NCBI RefSeq assembly: GCF_009915155.1
Contig: NZ_JAABLM010000012.1
Coordinates: 28,197 to 92,196, forward strand
Direction of reading: 5' to 3'
DNA: 64,000 bases
Source: Flavobacterium ichthyis
GTDB lineage: Bacteria; Bacteroidota; Bacteroidia; Flavobacteriales; Flavobacteriaceae
Positions within the stretch are counted from its first letter, which is position 1. Every line of letters starts with the position of its first letter. Both the position numbers and the translations under genes were made by a program. Below the pieces are notes generated by a model. The model had not been told where the DNA came from, did not search any database, and saw only the letters and a program-made list of their open reading frames with translations. Positions 1-8,503 of the stretch are shown piece after piece.

Positions 1-624
1 TAATGCATAAATCAACTCTGTTAAAGCTGTTTTGCTACCAGTCCAATTTAGAGAGTAGCTATCAGGGTTTATGACCTTCTTTTTATTGGATAGCTGATCC
101 TCGATATAAACCTGTATCTGATCATTGGCTATGATTTTAGCAACTTTATAATCATGCGAAGTCGAAAACCTATGGTCGGTTTCAAAGTATACCGTGTCCA
201 AGCTTAATTTAAGATCATGCTTTTCTCTAACAAAAAGCTTCTCATCTATAAATGAATTGTTGGTTCTGTAATATCTGTAAAACTCAAGATTATTATCAAA
301 AAACCTTTTGAGCTTTGCTAATTCCGCATTCAATACTTTTTTAATAGCCTTCGCTTCGTTAGGTTTTTTTGTTTCTATTTTATAAATGGCATTGTAGTAA
401 ATAAGCTTAGCAACAATCACGGGCTTTTGATGCTTAAAAAAATGTATTTCTTCTTGTAAGTTTTTAAAGCCTTTTTTGATTATAAATTCTTTCAATTCAG
501 ATAGTGTCCTAACAATAAGCTTTATAGCCGCTTCAATTCTTTGTAAAGAATAGTCGGTATCAATCTCCAAATCATTGATGGCAATTTCTAATTTAGACAA
601 CTTTTCATTGTAAAATTTTTCCAT
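1..624 (-). CDS. rteC: RteC-family regulator, 3' end beyond window
   Basis: The reading frame opens with ATG at 624 on the minus strand and stays open for 208 codons to the window edge, so the C-terminus is missing. The protein is helical and charged, starting MEKFYNEKLSKLE, with the RteC-like segments FFKHQKPVIVAKLIYYN near the middle and NWTGSKTALTELIYAL at the visible end. In CTnDOT-type elements RteC is the last step of the RteA/RteB/RteC cascade that switches on the excision operon and so allows transfer. Its presence here argues that the window begins inside a conjugative element. No TetQ or RteAB is visible, so what induces it in this element is unknown. The family call is by recognition and is fairly secure. 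Confidence 0.8.
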   Translation of the reverse strand, partial: MEKFYNEKLSKLEIAINDLEIDTDYSLQRIEAAIKLIVRTLSELKEFIIKKGFKNLQEEIHFFKHQKPVIVAKLIYYNAIYKIETKKPNEAKAIKKVLNAELAKLKRFFDNNLEFYRYYRTNNSFIDEKLFVREKHDLKLSLDTVYFETDHRFSTSHDYKVAKIIANDQIQVYIEDQLSNKKKVINPDSYSLNWTGSKTALTELIYAL

Positions 625-643
625 AAGATTTGGTGTTTATAGT

Positions 644-880
644 TTATTCTATTCTTTCACAACTGTAGCCTAAATTTTGTATAGATTTAATAATCCCCGC
701 TATCTCAATATCCTTCTGAGTTGCTTCCACTCTAAAAATTTTATCTTCATCTTCAAGATCAAAATTAGTTTTGTAGCATGGATATTCATTTAAGAAAGAA
801 ACAATTATGTTGTTCGCATCTTTATTATTCTGAACATTTGTCTTAAAAATTTCAACTATTTTCATTTGAAATTCAATCAT
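644..880 (-). CDS. Small HMA-like fold protein without CxxC
   Basis: A 78-residue protein. An internal ATG at 865 (MKIVEIFKTN) is an equally good start. The predicted order of strands and helices (VEIFKTN, helix, CYKTNFDL, KIFRVEA, helix, YSCERIE) resembles the beta-alpha-beta-beta-alpha-beta fold of heavy-metal-associated domains. The metal-binding CxxC pair is absent, so metal transport should not be assumed. It lies 6 bp after the VOC gene and is probably cotranscribed with it. The function is not recognised. Confidence 0.6.
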   Translation of the reverse strand: MIEFQMKIVEIFKTNVQNNKDANNIIVSFLNEYPCYKTNFDLEDEDKIFRVEATQKDIEIAGIIKSIQNLGYSCERIE

Positions 881-886
881 TTAGTG

Positions 887-1231
887 TTACACTATCTCTT
901 CGAAAAAGGTGATGGTATTTCCACATGCATCGATTAGTCTAAAATCTCTTTGCCCCCAAGGCTGAATACCAATGGCTATTGATTGATCTATAGCCCCAGT
1001 TATCAAATAGGCATCATATAATGACTGAATATCAGACACCTGAAATCTACATGAAGCAACATCTTTGTTATTATCAATTTCCTCTAAATATAGCTCGACG
1101 TCATCAATACTCATCCGAGCAAACCCATTCTTCTTATATATACAATCAAACCCTAGCTTTATCTGATAGAATTCAATTGCCTCCACAATATCGCTCACGC
1201 GAAATTGTGGGGCCACATTCTTAAATTTCAT
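887..1231 (-). CDS. VOC (glyoxalase/bleomycin-resistance fold) protein
   Basis: 114 residues, the usual length of a single-domain VOC protein. The N-terminal pattern (APQFRVSDIVEAIEFYQIKLGF) and C-terminal pattern (FRLIDACGNTITFFEE) are the two beta-alpha-beta-beta-beta halves of the fold, ending in the typical D-x-x-GN-x-I-x-F-x-E motif. Such dimers bind or sequester small toxic molecules, or act as metal-dependent lyases and thiol transferases. The substrate cannot be read from sequence. It forms a compact minus-strand pair with the 78-residue gene downstream and lies 9 bp after the outer-membrane protein gene. Confidence 0.8.
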   Translation of the reverse strand: MKFKNVAPQFRVSDIVEAIEFYQIKLGFDCIYKKNGFARMSIDDVELYLEEIDNNKDVASCRFQVSDIQSLYDAYLITGAIDQSIAIGIQPWGQRDFRLIDACGNTITFFEEIV

Positions 1232-1240
1232 AATCAGGAT

Positions 1241-2176
1241 TTAAAAACGGTATCTGACACCTACGCCGAATGTCAAGTTAGTACTTAACCCATAATACGG
1301 ATACTTCGTAAACATATTCTTAATATCTTTTTCCGCATATGCAAAACTTCGCAAGGCTGTAAAACCAACATTTCCAGTATACTCAAACTTCCCAGCTTTA
1401 TAGGTTCCCGCAAGTTCAAACGGCAACTGCCAATAGTTCATAAGTCGGTTGTTTATTCCGTTTTTCAGCTCAACGTCATACGATATGGTCTGTGGCTTAA
1501 ATGCAAATCCAAGCTTAAAATTATCATTATATTTGTAGCCAACACCAATAGTGTACGCAAGACCATTTCCCTCATCCGGTACGCGGATATCAAAATTAAA
1601 TCGCTTTCCGAAATTCCAATACACTGATAAGGCCGGCCAGAACATAGGCTTACCAAGGTTGTTGTGTATGATCGCTCCAAACCCTAACCTAAAGTTCGGA
1701 GAGAAATTTCTAATGAACAGCACTCCACCCGTCAGAAAAACATCATTAAAATCAACAGCAATAAAATCCGTATTCATTGATGCACTAGCAAGAATTGTAT
1801 AGGCCCATCTATTATTCATCGTGGCGTAATAGGAAACACCGGCACTAATAGAATAAAGATTATCTGGGAGTATTTCTTGGTTATAACCAGAATTTGAAAA
1901 AGAGGTTTGCCTTCCAAAAAATGCTCCGTTTAGCAATTTTACCTTACCTGTGGTTGTATCTATTTTCTGATATAGGCTAAGATGAGAGCTGGCCGAATAT
2001 TCTATCATTCTCGTACTACCCACTCTGGAAAGACTGTCTAGCGGAGGGACGTATTTAGAAGTCGGATGGTATTTTACATTAAACTCAACATCGTTCCCTT
2101 GCGCACTACAGAAATAAGGAACAAAAATAATTAACCCTAAGATTAATCGTAACGAAATAAAACAGCGATTTATCAT
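1241..2176 (-). CDS. Outer-membrane beta-barrel protein, DUF6268-like
   Basis: 311 residues with a signal peptide (hydrophobic run LRLILGLIIFVPYFCSAQG, cleavage probably after A25). Alternating amphipathic strands follow (for example GLAYTIGVGYKYNDN, KLGFAFKPQTISYDVEL), and the chain ends in VGVRYRF. A terminal aromatic residue after alternating hydrophobics is the classic mark of a Bam-inserted barrel. It resembles DUF6268-type barrel proteins of Bacteroidota, but the exact family call is tentative. It is the first gene of a minus-strand group with the VOC and small genes. The upstream gap holds one copy of a dispersed 19-bp repeat. Confidence 0.6.
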   Translation of the reverse strand: MINRCFISLRLILGLIIFVPYFCSAQGNDVEFNVKYHPTSKYVPPLDSLSRVGSTRMIEYSASSHLSLYQKIDTTTGKVKLLNGAFFGRQTSFSNSGYNQEILPDNLYSISAGVSYYATMNNRWAYTILASASMNTDFIAVDFNDVFLTGGVLFIRNFSPNFRLGFGAIIHNNLGKPMFWPALSVYWNFGKRFNFDIRVPDEGNGLAYTIGVGYKYNDNFKLGFAFKPQTISYDVELKNGINNRLMNYWQLPFELAGTYKAGKFEYTGNVGFTALRSFAYAEKDIKNMFTKYPYYGLSTNLTFGVGVRYRF

Positions 2177-2244
2177 TTTTAAATTTTTAAATATCTTTTT
2201 TGCAAAAGTGAAACTAATCGATTTGGCGGAGTATCATGAAAAGC

Positions 2245-2266
2245 ACTATTAGTTTCGTAAAAGGGA
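2245..2266 (+). repeat. Dispersed cargo repeat, copy 1
   Basis: Contains AGTTTCGTAAAAGGGATT at about 2250-2268. The same 18-19 bp core recurs at about 3462-3480 (one mismatch), about 7166-7184 (inverted) and about 17750-17768. A partial inverted copy (GAAACTAAT, 2209-2217) faces ATTAGTTTC here. All copies are intergenic and lie at the edges of cargo gene groups. Confidence 0.6.
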
Positions 2267-2311
2267 TTTTGTGTAATAAACAAGTAATGGATTACTGTCC
2301 TACCGAATTGT

Positions 2312-2449
2312 CTACGGCTTATTTTGCGCAGTCTTTATTTCGTCTTCGAAGAGCACTTTAAGAAAAATGTAGATAAAGGCTATACAAATCAGAAAAAATA
2401 GAGCAACTAATGTCGAAATGACGATAATAATAGTTAGTACAATTTCCAT
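2312..2449 (-). CDS. Small single-span membrane protein (45 aa)
   Basis: An ATG at 2449, only 3 bp after the stop codon of the acyltransferase gene, opens a 45-codon frame. The peptide begins MEIVLTIIIVISTLVALFFL and is hydrophobic to about residue 33. It ends in a short charged tail (LFEDEIKTAQNKP). The tight spacing suggests translational coupling with the acyltransferase, so it could be a small membrane partner. No homologue is recognised, and reality of the gene rests only on position and composition. Confidence 0.45.
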   Translation of the reverse strand: MEIVLTIIIVISTLVALFFLICIAFIYIFLKVLFEDEIKTAQNKP

Positions 2450-2452
2450 AAC

Positions 2453-3328
2453 CTATCTTTTCCATCTTTTATGTGACCACAACCATACGTGTGACTGCTC
2501 TTTTATATTTTCAGTCAATAAGCGAACATATTCTTGGGTTATTTTACGCTCATCCGTGAATTTTGCAAGGAAACATATCGGTATGAACTTTATTTTATAA
2601 GATCCGGCTGAAAGCTGGGAAATGTTTAGATAGACTACTCCTGAATTGCTCTTCCGAGCCAATTTTTCCATACCGGAAAAAAAATACGTTTTTTGGTTCA
2701 GAAAGGAAAAACTGAATTTTTCATCCTTGATAAGTGGACATTGATCCGCTAGGAAAAGATAGATAGCTGTGCTAGTATCTTTAGATTGAATATGTTTAGC
2801 AACCGATTTATCAGCAATTAACTTCATTCCGAAACGACCACGGATTTTAATCATAAGTCTGTTCATTACCTTAGACTTTAAAGGTTTGTAAACCGCGTAC
2901 ACTTCCTGATCAATTTTGTAGGAGAGCAAATTCAGCAATTCCCAATTCCCACAATGCCCAAGACAGGCGATTATGTTTTGACCAGAATGTATATACTTCT
3001 CTAATACCTCGAAATTTTCAAAAATGATGTTTTTTTGCAAATCAGTTGGTGAAGACGAGATAGTCTTAAGAATTTCTGCAAAATAAGATATGAAGCATTT
3101 ATAAAACTTTTTTGATATGCTTTGGATTTCATCATATCGTTTATCCGGAAATGCTCTTGAGATGTTTTGGATTACTACCTCTCTTCTGTAACCAATTATG
3201 TTATACACCAACCAAAATGTAATGTTAGATAGGCAACGAAGAAGTCTGACCGGTAACAAACTAAAAGAATAAATTAGAATGTAAGAACACCAGTATGCTA
3301 AATTAAGAAAGGCGTTTTGTTTTTTCAT
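2453..3328 (-). CDS. Lysophospholipid/lipid A acyltransferase (LpxL/HtrB family)
   Basis: 291 residues, the usual size for the family. An N-terminal membrane anchor (residues 10-45) precedes the catalytic HX4E motif, here H125-C-G-N-W-E130 within GHCGNWE. The C-terminus WLWSHKRWKR is the typical tail motif. Family members transfer a fatty acyl chain to a Kdo2-lipid A precursor or lyso-ornithine lipid at the inner membrane. An extra copy carried as mobile cargo could alter envelope acylation. It is followed by a 45-residue membrane peptide. An 11-bp perfect inverted repeat lies 66 bp upstream of its start. Confidence 0.85.
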   Translation of the reverse strand: MKKQNAFLNLAYWCSYILIYSFSLLPVRLLRCLSNITFWLVYNIIGYRREVVIQNISRAFPDKRYDEIQSISKKFYKCFISYFAEILKTISSSPTDLQKNIIFENFEVLEKYIHSGQNIIACLGHCGNWELLNLLSYKIDQEVYAVYKPLKSKVMNRLMIKIRGRFGMKLIADKSVAKHIQSKDTSTAIYLFLADQCPLIKDEKFSFSFLNQKTYFFSGMEKLARKSNSGVVYLNISQLSAGSYKIKFIPICFLAKFTDERKITQEYVRLLTENIKEQSHVWLWSHKRWKR

Positions 3329-3360
3329 AGGTAAACGCCTTCTGAGTGATAGGGATCTGT

Positions 3361-3421
3361 AACAGGAATTTTGCCTGTTAAAATGTAAAGTTTCATATTT
3401 GCAGTATTTTCTGCAAATATG
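3361..3421 (-). promoter_or_regulatory. Two inverted repeats upstream of acyltransferase gene
   Basis: 3394-3404 CATATTTGCAG and 3411-3421 CTGCAAATATG form a perfect 11-bp inverted repeat with a 6-nt spacer. 3361-3379 holds AACAGG/CCTGTT. On the minus strand each arm of the larger repeat contains TATTTG, similar to a Bacteroidota -7 element, so this may be an operator overlapping the acyltransferase promoter. A factor-dependent terminator for the upstream AraC gene is an alternative. Confidence 0.4.
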
Positions 3422-3450
3422 AATTTATTGGTTTCGATGGGCTGTCACAA

Positions 3451-3481
3451 AAAGGAATAATAGTTTCCTAAAAAGGATTAA
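3451..3481 (+). repeat. Dispersed cargo repeat, copy 2
   Basis: AGTTTCCTAAAAAGGATTA at 3462-3480 preceded by AAAAAGGAATAAT, giving a tandem half-repeat. Copy 4 near 17.75 kb has the same two-part structure. It lies just downstream of the AraC-type gene. Confidence 0.6.
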
Positions 3482-3483
3482 CG

Positions 3484-4467
3484 CTATCTAAATTTGTTGG
3501 GAGAACGTCCGTAAAACTTTTTAAATGCATCACTGAAGTGACTTGGAGTTGCAAACCCCGCTTCATAAGCGATTTCAGAAATAGGTTTTGTATCTAATGA
3601 AATCTGTTTGGCGGCATACTTTAATCTAGCCTCTTTCAAATACTGAAATACTGGCTGACCAAACAAAAACTTAAAACCGAATTTCAACTTATAGACATTT
3701 AACCCAACCTCTCGGCTCAGAGAATTTAAAGTGAAATTAGCTGATAAGTCAGAAAGAATAATATCGCGGACATCATGTAATTTCTTGATGTCTAATGCAG
3801 TTAGTTTTCTTCCCGATAGCAAATCGTCTTCCAGATAAAGTTGACCTATCTGTAATGCCAGCAACTCTAAAACTTTTGCTTCTATTAATAGTCGCTCTAC
3901 AGCTTCGTTGTGACCTTCTTGATCTAAACCATTTAGCAATTGTAGCATTTGCAGGGTGAGGCGTAAATTTGGCGCACTGCCCAGACTAAAACTCTTTCCG
4001 CTAACTACATTCGACGCAATTTTATCTGTAACTCTCCCACCTCCATGACTTAGCTGCATGAAGTAGTCTGGTGCAAAACTTACTATAGTAAGCCGCAAAT
4101 CTTTTTGCTTTTTAAAGAGTGTTTCATTGGTGTTATAAGAATTATAGATCAGGTTGTGCTGCAGCGCACCAATTTCCCAAAGTCCATTGTTTACTGAATT
4201 ACATTGAATTAATCCTTTTTCAACAAAAAATAGGCTCACCACATTTGGTGCATCAACCGTTTGAAGGGAAATATCCTCAAGAACATTTACCTGATGCCTC
4301 GCAATGTGCGTACCGCAGTATTTAATTTCATGTGCATGACTATTCCAAAAACTTTCATCACTTGAATATTTCAATTTGCTATAAGATTGAAAAGAGAGGT
4401 CGTTTTCTGAAATACTATCCATCTCAGATATAATACTCTTATCACTTCTTGAAATAATTACCTTCAT
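3484..4467 (-). CDS. AraC-family transcriptional regulator
   Basis: 327 residues. The C-terminal 100 residues carry two helix-turn-helix units, FTLNSLSREVGLNVYKLKFG and PISEIAYEAGFATPSHFSDA, ending FKKFYGRSPNKFR, the standard AraC signature. The N-terminal 200 residues are a divergent sensing domain with a cupin-like beginning (SHAHEIKYCGTHIAR), broadly like PchR-type regulators. The effector is unknown. It follows the DUF1272 gene by 59 bp and precedes the acyltransferase gene on the same strand, so either could be its target. Confidence 0.85.
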   Translation of the reverse strand: MKVIISRSDKSIISEMDSISENDLSFQSYSKLKYSSDESFWNSHAHEIKYCGTHIARHQVNVLEDISLQTVDAPNVVSLFFVEKGLIQCNSVNNGLWEIGALQHNLIYNSYNTNETLFKKQKDLRLTIVSFAPDYFMQLSHGGGRVTDKIASNVVSGKSFSLGSAPNLRLTLQMLQLLNGLDQEGHNEAVERLLIEAKVLELLALQIGQLYLEDDLLSGRKLTALDIKKLHDVRDIILSDLSANFTLNSLSREVGLNVYKLKFGFKFLFGQPVFQYLKEARLKYAAKQISLDTKPISEIAYEAGFATPSHFSDAFKKFYGRSPNKFR

Positions 4468-4525
4468 AATACTCCCTTACATTAAATGTTATTACTTTAA
4501 TTCCTATCGGGTTATTAAAGTATGA

Positions 4526-4816
4526 TTATCTTTTTTGCGGTTCAATGGCTTGATATTGTTTAAGCTTTTCTGTAAAAGCCTCTTCATTTATTGGTTTTAA
4601 AAATTTCTCTTCCGATACAGGATATTTTTTCAAAAGAGATATAGGTCTAATAGGTCTTCTCTCAAATCCCCCTCCACAATTAGGACAAACATTGAATAAA
4701 ATATCATCCACACAATCTATACAAAACGTACACTCAAATGTGCATATCATCGCTTCCACACTATCATTAGGGAGCAATTTCCCACAGTTTTCGCAATTGG
4801 GTTTTATTTTTAGCAT
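4526..4816 (-). CDS. DUF1272 zinc-ribbon protein
   Basis: 96 residues. The N-terminal 55 residues contain the paired cysteines of DUF1272: C8xxC11, C27 and C31 in TFECTFCIDC, and CPNCGG near residue 46, followed by FERRPIRP. Eight cysteines in this spacing would bind two zinc ions, as in a small ring or treble-clef module. The tail (KYPVSEEKFLKPINEEAF) is charged and variable. The biological role of this family is not known. It lies between two AraC-type regulator genes. Confidence 0.8.
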   Translation of the reverse strand: MLKIKPNCENCGKLLPNDSVEAMICTFECTFCIDCVDDILFNVCPNCGGGFERRPIRPISLLKKYPVSEEKFLKPINEEAFTEKLKQYQAIEPQKR

Positions 4817-4919
4817 TTTATAGTATAAGTTTATTCATCTTCGAAACAATTATTATCCTAATCAACTTGAATTTATAATTGAATGTTCTACTTTCTCCAA
4901 TTTATGTTGCAAATCTGAA

Positions 4920-5885
4920 TTATACTATAACTGCATTAATATGGTATTGAGCTCTGTAATCTACAGGCGAAACACCCACAAATCTTTTAAACAGTTCCCT
5001 GAAGGATTTCTCGTCAGTATATCCACAATCCAACATTACTTGTAACGGGGATTTATCGGTCTCTTCCAAGTCAACCTTCGCTAATTCTATTCTTAATTTT
5101 TGAACATATTCTAAAGGTGTGTTTCCTGTAGCCTTCACAAAACGTCTATCAAAATTCCGGCGGCTCATTGCTAGGTTTTTAGAAAGTTCTTCAAAAGTAA
5201 TTTTATCTCTGACATTCTCTTCTAAGAAATTTTGAGCCTTCAATACGATTGCATCACCGTGCTGTTTTTGGGTGTTAAATATCGCAAACGAAGATTGTGA
5301 TCGACGGCCAATATCAATCTGAAACATTTTGCTGCACAGAATAGCAGTCTTTCTATCGAAAAATTTTTCAACAAGAAACAAAGCTAAATTCAGAAAGGAA
5401 TATCCTCCTGCATTAGTATAAATTCCATTTGCTTTTGTCAACACATCCATACTCACCTTTACTTTTGGAAACTTAATCCTCAGCTGGTCGGCAGCATCCC
5501 AATGAGTTGCACATTCCTTACCATTTACTAAACCTGTAGCTGCCAATATGAAGGCGCCTGTACATACACTTGCTATCTCCGCTCCCTTGCTATATTGTTT
5601 CTTTAACCATTCAATAAGATGCGGTTGATTATGTAGCACTTCGTCATACTGTTGCGATAGTGATGGAATAATTATTAAATCTGCTTTTTCAATCCTATCA
5701 ATGTGAATTTGGGGCAGGAATTCTGCTCGGAATAAATTTGCTCTTCTCGCAATTTGCAAATTTATTTGAGACCGATTTCCGTTATTTTTCCAATGGTCAT
5801 CCGCCCAAATAATTATTTCGCTGATAGCTGTAATACTGCTCCAGTTCTTTAATCCTTCTGGTACCAAAAACATAACCTGATTCAT
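4920..5885 (-). CDS. GlxA-family regulator (DJ-1/PfpI plus AraC HTH)
   Basis: Start taken at ATG 5885 (MNQVMFLVPEG), since the next upstream ATG adds only ten residues unlike the family. Residues 1-180 form a DJ-1/PfpI-type domain with the nucleophile-elbow-like SVCTGAFILAATG and the segment ATHWDAADQL. Residues 225-320 form an AraC HTH (ITFEELSKNLAMSRRNFDRR, then GYTDEKSFRELFKRFVGVSP). Such regulators sense small metabolites. It is divergent from the adjacent MFS exporter gene, with 109 bp between them, so it is the likely controller of that pump. Confidence 0.85.
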   Translation of the reverse strand: MNQVMFLVPEGLKNWSSITAISEIIIWADDHWKNNGNRSQINLQIARRANLFRAEFLPQIHIDRIEKADLIIIPSLSQQYDEVLHNQPHLIEWLKKQYSKGAEIASVCTGAFILAATGLVNGKECATHWDAADQLRIKFPKVKVSMDVLTKANGIYTNAGGYSFLNLALFLVEKFFDRKTAILCSKMFQIDIGRRSQSSFAIFNTQKQHGDAIVLKAQNFLEENVRDKITFEELSKNLAMSRRNFDRRFVKATGNTPLEYVQKLRIELAKVDLEETDKSPLQVMLDCGYTDEKSFRELFKRFVGVSPVDYRAQYHINAVIV

Positions 5886-5966
5886 GCAACAAATATAAGA
5901 AAAAAAAATGTCCATATCGCCCTAAAAAATGTCTATTAAGCCCTATGTATTCACAATTGCTCCTTT

Positions 5967-5974
5967 TAACTTTG
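5967..5974 (+). promoter_or_regulatory. Probable -7 element for MFS gene
   Basis: TAACTTTG fits the Bacteroidota -7 consensus TAnnTTTG and lies 20 bp before the MFS start codon, in the divergent gap with the GlxA-type regulator. A clear -33 TTG at the right distance is not seen, so activation by the regulator is plausible. Confidence 0.4.
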
Positions 5975-5994
5975 AAAAATCAAACTAAAATTAA

Positions 5995-7164
5995 ATGAGG
6001 TCAGTCGAATTTATAGCCGTATCTGCTGCATGTATGATGCTTACTGCGGTAGGCATTGATGTAATGCTGCCAGCATTTAGAGATATTCGCCACGACTTTG
6101 GACTAAAAGAAAATGCACAGAATACAGCATACATTGTTACAGTGTTTTTTTGGGGGCAATTTTTCCAAATCATATTCGGACCAATGTCTGACCGCTTAGG
6201 CAGGTTATATGTACTTCGTGTAGGATTTATGCTTTATATTGTTGGAAGTGTTGTAGCGGCATTGTCGGGGAGCTTAACCCCCATGATAGTTGGTCGATTT
6301 ATAGCTGGTGCGGGTGCTTCAGCTGTATTTATGACTATTATTGCCATAGTTAGAGACAAATTTAGTGGAGATAAAATGGCTCGTGTTATGTCATTTATTT
6401 TTACCGTCTTTTTGTTTACCCCTGTTGTTGCGCCGTTCTTAGGCTTAGCGATCCTTAAACTTTCAGACTGGCGTACGGTATTTTTTGTACCACCTGTATT
6501 TGCCGTGATGGTTTTTTTCTGGTCTCTGCGTATCGAAGAAACACTGCCTTCAGCCAAGCGTTCTAGCACTAAAGCTTTTGATCTATTTCCACTGCTGCAT
6601 AAAATAATTAAGCAACGTTCTTTCTTACGCTACACTTTCATTACTACTTTGTTATTTGGCGGTATCAGTTCCTATGTTTCAAATGCAGAATTTATAGTCA
6701 GTGATATATATAAGAAGCCAGAACTTTTTACTTGGGTTTTTGGCTGTATTGGGCTAGCAATGGCCATGGGGGCACTACTCAATTCCAAATTGGTGGCTGT
6801 TTATGGTGCAAAGAAGGCAATTAATAAACTCTTGTTCTGTTATTTGATTATTGCGATAGTAATGTTAGTTGGTGTCGGCGTAAATATGCTTTTGCCCAAT
6901 ATCTATTTCTTTTTTGGTTGTATCGCCTTGTTGTTGGGAATTAATCTCGCTGCGGAACCCAACAGCAGTTCTTTGGCTATGAAACATGTTGGTGAATATG
7001 CAGGTACGGCTTCGGCACTTTATGGCACATGTTTTTTCTTTGGTGGAGCGATGATAGGTACATTGATCAGTTACTTTATTTCATTTGGTCTCATTGCTAT
7101 GGCTATTGGTTTTACCGTAATTGGAGTTTGTACATTTTATCTAAATATAAAGAATAAAGAATAA
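5995..7164 (+). CDS. MFS drug efflux transporter, Bcr/CflA-like
   Basis: 389 residues with about twelve hydrophobic spans. The first span carries TAVGIDVMLPAF, close to the Bcr/CflA family's D-x-x-LPA motif. The loop between spans 2 and 3 has GPMSDRLGRLYVLRVG (residues 62-77), the DHA1 motif A. It would use the proton gradient to export drugs or small metabolites across the inner membrane. Substrate cannot be read. It is divergent from a GlxA-type regulator and is followed immediately by an inverted copy of the dispersed 19-bp repeat. Confidence 0.85.
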   Translation: MRSVEFIAVSAACMMLTAVGIDVMLPAFRDIRHDFGLKENAQNTAYIVTVFFWGQFFQIIFGPMSDRLGRLYVLRVGFMLYIVGSVVAALSGSLTPMIVGRFIAGAGASAVFMTIIAIVRDKFSGDKMARVMSFIFTVFLFTPVVAPFLGLAILKLSDWRTVFFVPPVFAVMVFFWSLRIEETLPSAKRSSTKAFDLFPLLHKIIKQRSFLRYTFITTLLFGGISSYVSNAEFIVSDIYKKPELFTWVFGCIGLAMAMGALLNSKLVAVYGAKKAINKLLFCYLIIAIVMLVGVGVNMLLPNIYFFFGCIALLLGINLAAEPNSSSLAMKHVGEYAGTASALYGTCFFFGGAMIGTLISYFISFGLIAMAIGFTVIGVCTFYLNIKNKE

Positions 7165-7186
7165 TAATCCCTTTTACGAAACTTAA
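7163..7186 (-). repeat. Dispersed cargo repeat, copy 3 (inverted)
   Basis: The minus strand reads AAGTTTCGTAAAAGGGATTA immediately beyond the MFS stop codon, matching the core of the other three copies in opposite orientation. The 230 bp from here to the next gene hold no other structure I can support. Confidence 0.6.
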
Positions 7187-7418
7187 AGTACTTATTTGGA
7201 TAGTGTAATTGTACTATAAAAACTAAATTTGAACAAACTTTACATTACATTTTCAACTTAAAAAATTGAAGTTATAATGATAAATAAGCTCAGTAGAAGT
7301 TTGAGCTAATCAAATAGGTTATAAAACGAGAAAAATAATATTGGATTTAGCGGTATCGCTGGCTGATCATTAGAAGTTCGAATCAATCATAAAAAAGATA
7401 AATAATTAACAAAGTATT

Positions 7419-7964
7419 TTGCAAGGAACTGAATATTATATAAAGGAATGTCTACTAAAGCAATTTGATATTTCTTGGCAACTCTTAAATTATCATTTAA
7501 AAGATTTGTCCATAGAAGAATGCTTATGGCAACCAACCGAAAAAGGAATTTTTTTGATTAAAGTTGATGATAACAATTACAAAGGTAGCTTTCCCGTGAG
7601 CGAGAGCTATAACATCGGTGCGCCGAACATAGCGTGGCTTACTTGGCATATTGACTATTGGTGGTCTATGGTAATAAATCACACTTTTGGTAATGCCACT
7701 TTAGATGCGGATATGATTGAGTGGAATCCATCTATTCCGGATATACAGAGAAAATTTTATGAATTAAAGAATAACTGGGTAGAAATCGTTTCAAATTTAT
7801 CTATGTCTGATCTACAATCTACTGAACTTGCTAAATTCCCTTTAAAAGATTGTCCGTTTAGTGATATAATAGCATGGTTGAATTTAGAATTGATGAAAAA
7901 TGCATCTGAAATAGGTTATGCTAGATTCTTGTTTGGTAACCGACATAAACAAATTGATTATTAA
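7419..7964 (+). CDS. DinB-family protein
   Basis: 181 residues from a TTG codon at 7419. An in-frame stop lies four codons upstream and no ATG fits, so TTG is the best start. The four-helix DinB pattern is present, with the histidine-rich segment NIAWLTWHIDYWWSMVI near residue 75 and a late helix, SEIGYARFLFGNRH. DinB/YfiT-like proteins are metal-binding helical bundles, some acting as thiol transferases. No substrate is evident. It is the first gene of a plus-strand run extending to 13.1 kb. Confidence 0.7.
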   Translation: MQGTEYYIKECLLKQFDISWQLLNYHLKDLSIEECLWQPTEKGIFLIKVDDNNYKGSFPVSESYNIGAPNIAWLTWHIDYWWSMVINHTFGNATLDADMIEWNPSIPDIQRKFYELKNNWVEIVSNLSMSDLQSTELAKFPLKDCPFSDIIAWLNLELMKNASEIGYARFLFGNRHKQIDY

Positions 7965-7994
7965 TCCATTTAACATACAAAACTTTTTAATATA

Positions 7995-8492
7995 ATGGTT
8001 GATATAAGACATACCCTAGTAATTGAGGCAGCTCCTCATACTATTTACAATGCACTAACCACAGCAGGTGGACTTTCAGCGTGGTGGACTCCGAATGTTC
8101 AGGCTATATCGGAAGTTGGTAGTATTGCCAAATTTCCCTTTGAAAGAGATTACGTAAAGCATATGGAAATCGTGGAATTGTTATCCGATGTATTTGTCAA
8201 ATGGCGATGTGTAGAAGGAGATAAAGAGTGGATTAATACTGAGATTAACTTCAAGCTTGTGCAAAAAGATTTGCCATCGTTACAGATGGAACACCCGGAG
8301 GTTAAAGGCCAACTTGAACAAAACAAAACTACAGTAAAAACCGTACTTATTTTTGAACACAGAAACTGGAAAGCGTATAGTCCATCTTTTGCCGAATGCA
8401 GTTATACCTGGGCAATTTTCCTCCGTAGCCTGAAATTATATTGCGAAACCGGTAAAGGTACACCTTGGCCTTCACAGCATCAAATCTCTTAG
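7995..8492 (+). CDS. SRPBCC/AHSA1-domain protein
   Basis: 165 residues. The opening HTLVIEAAPHTIYNALTTAGGLSAWWTP is the typical START-like beginning with the AWW motif, followed by paired strands and a C-terminal helix (TWAIFLRSLKLYCETG). AHSA1-type proteins bind hydrophobic ligands in a deep cavity. It follows the DinB gene by 30 bp, a pairing often seen in Bacteroidota. The ligand is unknown. Confidence 0.8.
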   Translation: MVDIRHTLVIEAAPHTIYNALTTAGGLSAWWTPNVQAISEVGSIAKFPFERDYVKHMEIVELLSDVFVKWRCVEGDKEWINTEINFKLVQKDLPSLQMEHPEVKGQLEQNKTTVKTVLIFEHRNWKAYSPSFAECSYTWAIFLRSLKLYCETGKGTPWPSQHQIS

Positions 8493-8503
8493 AATTAGCA
8501 GCT

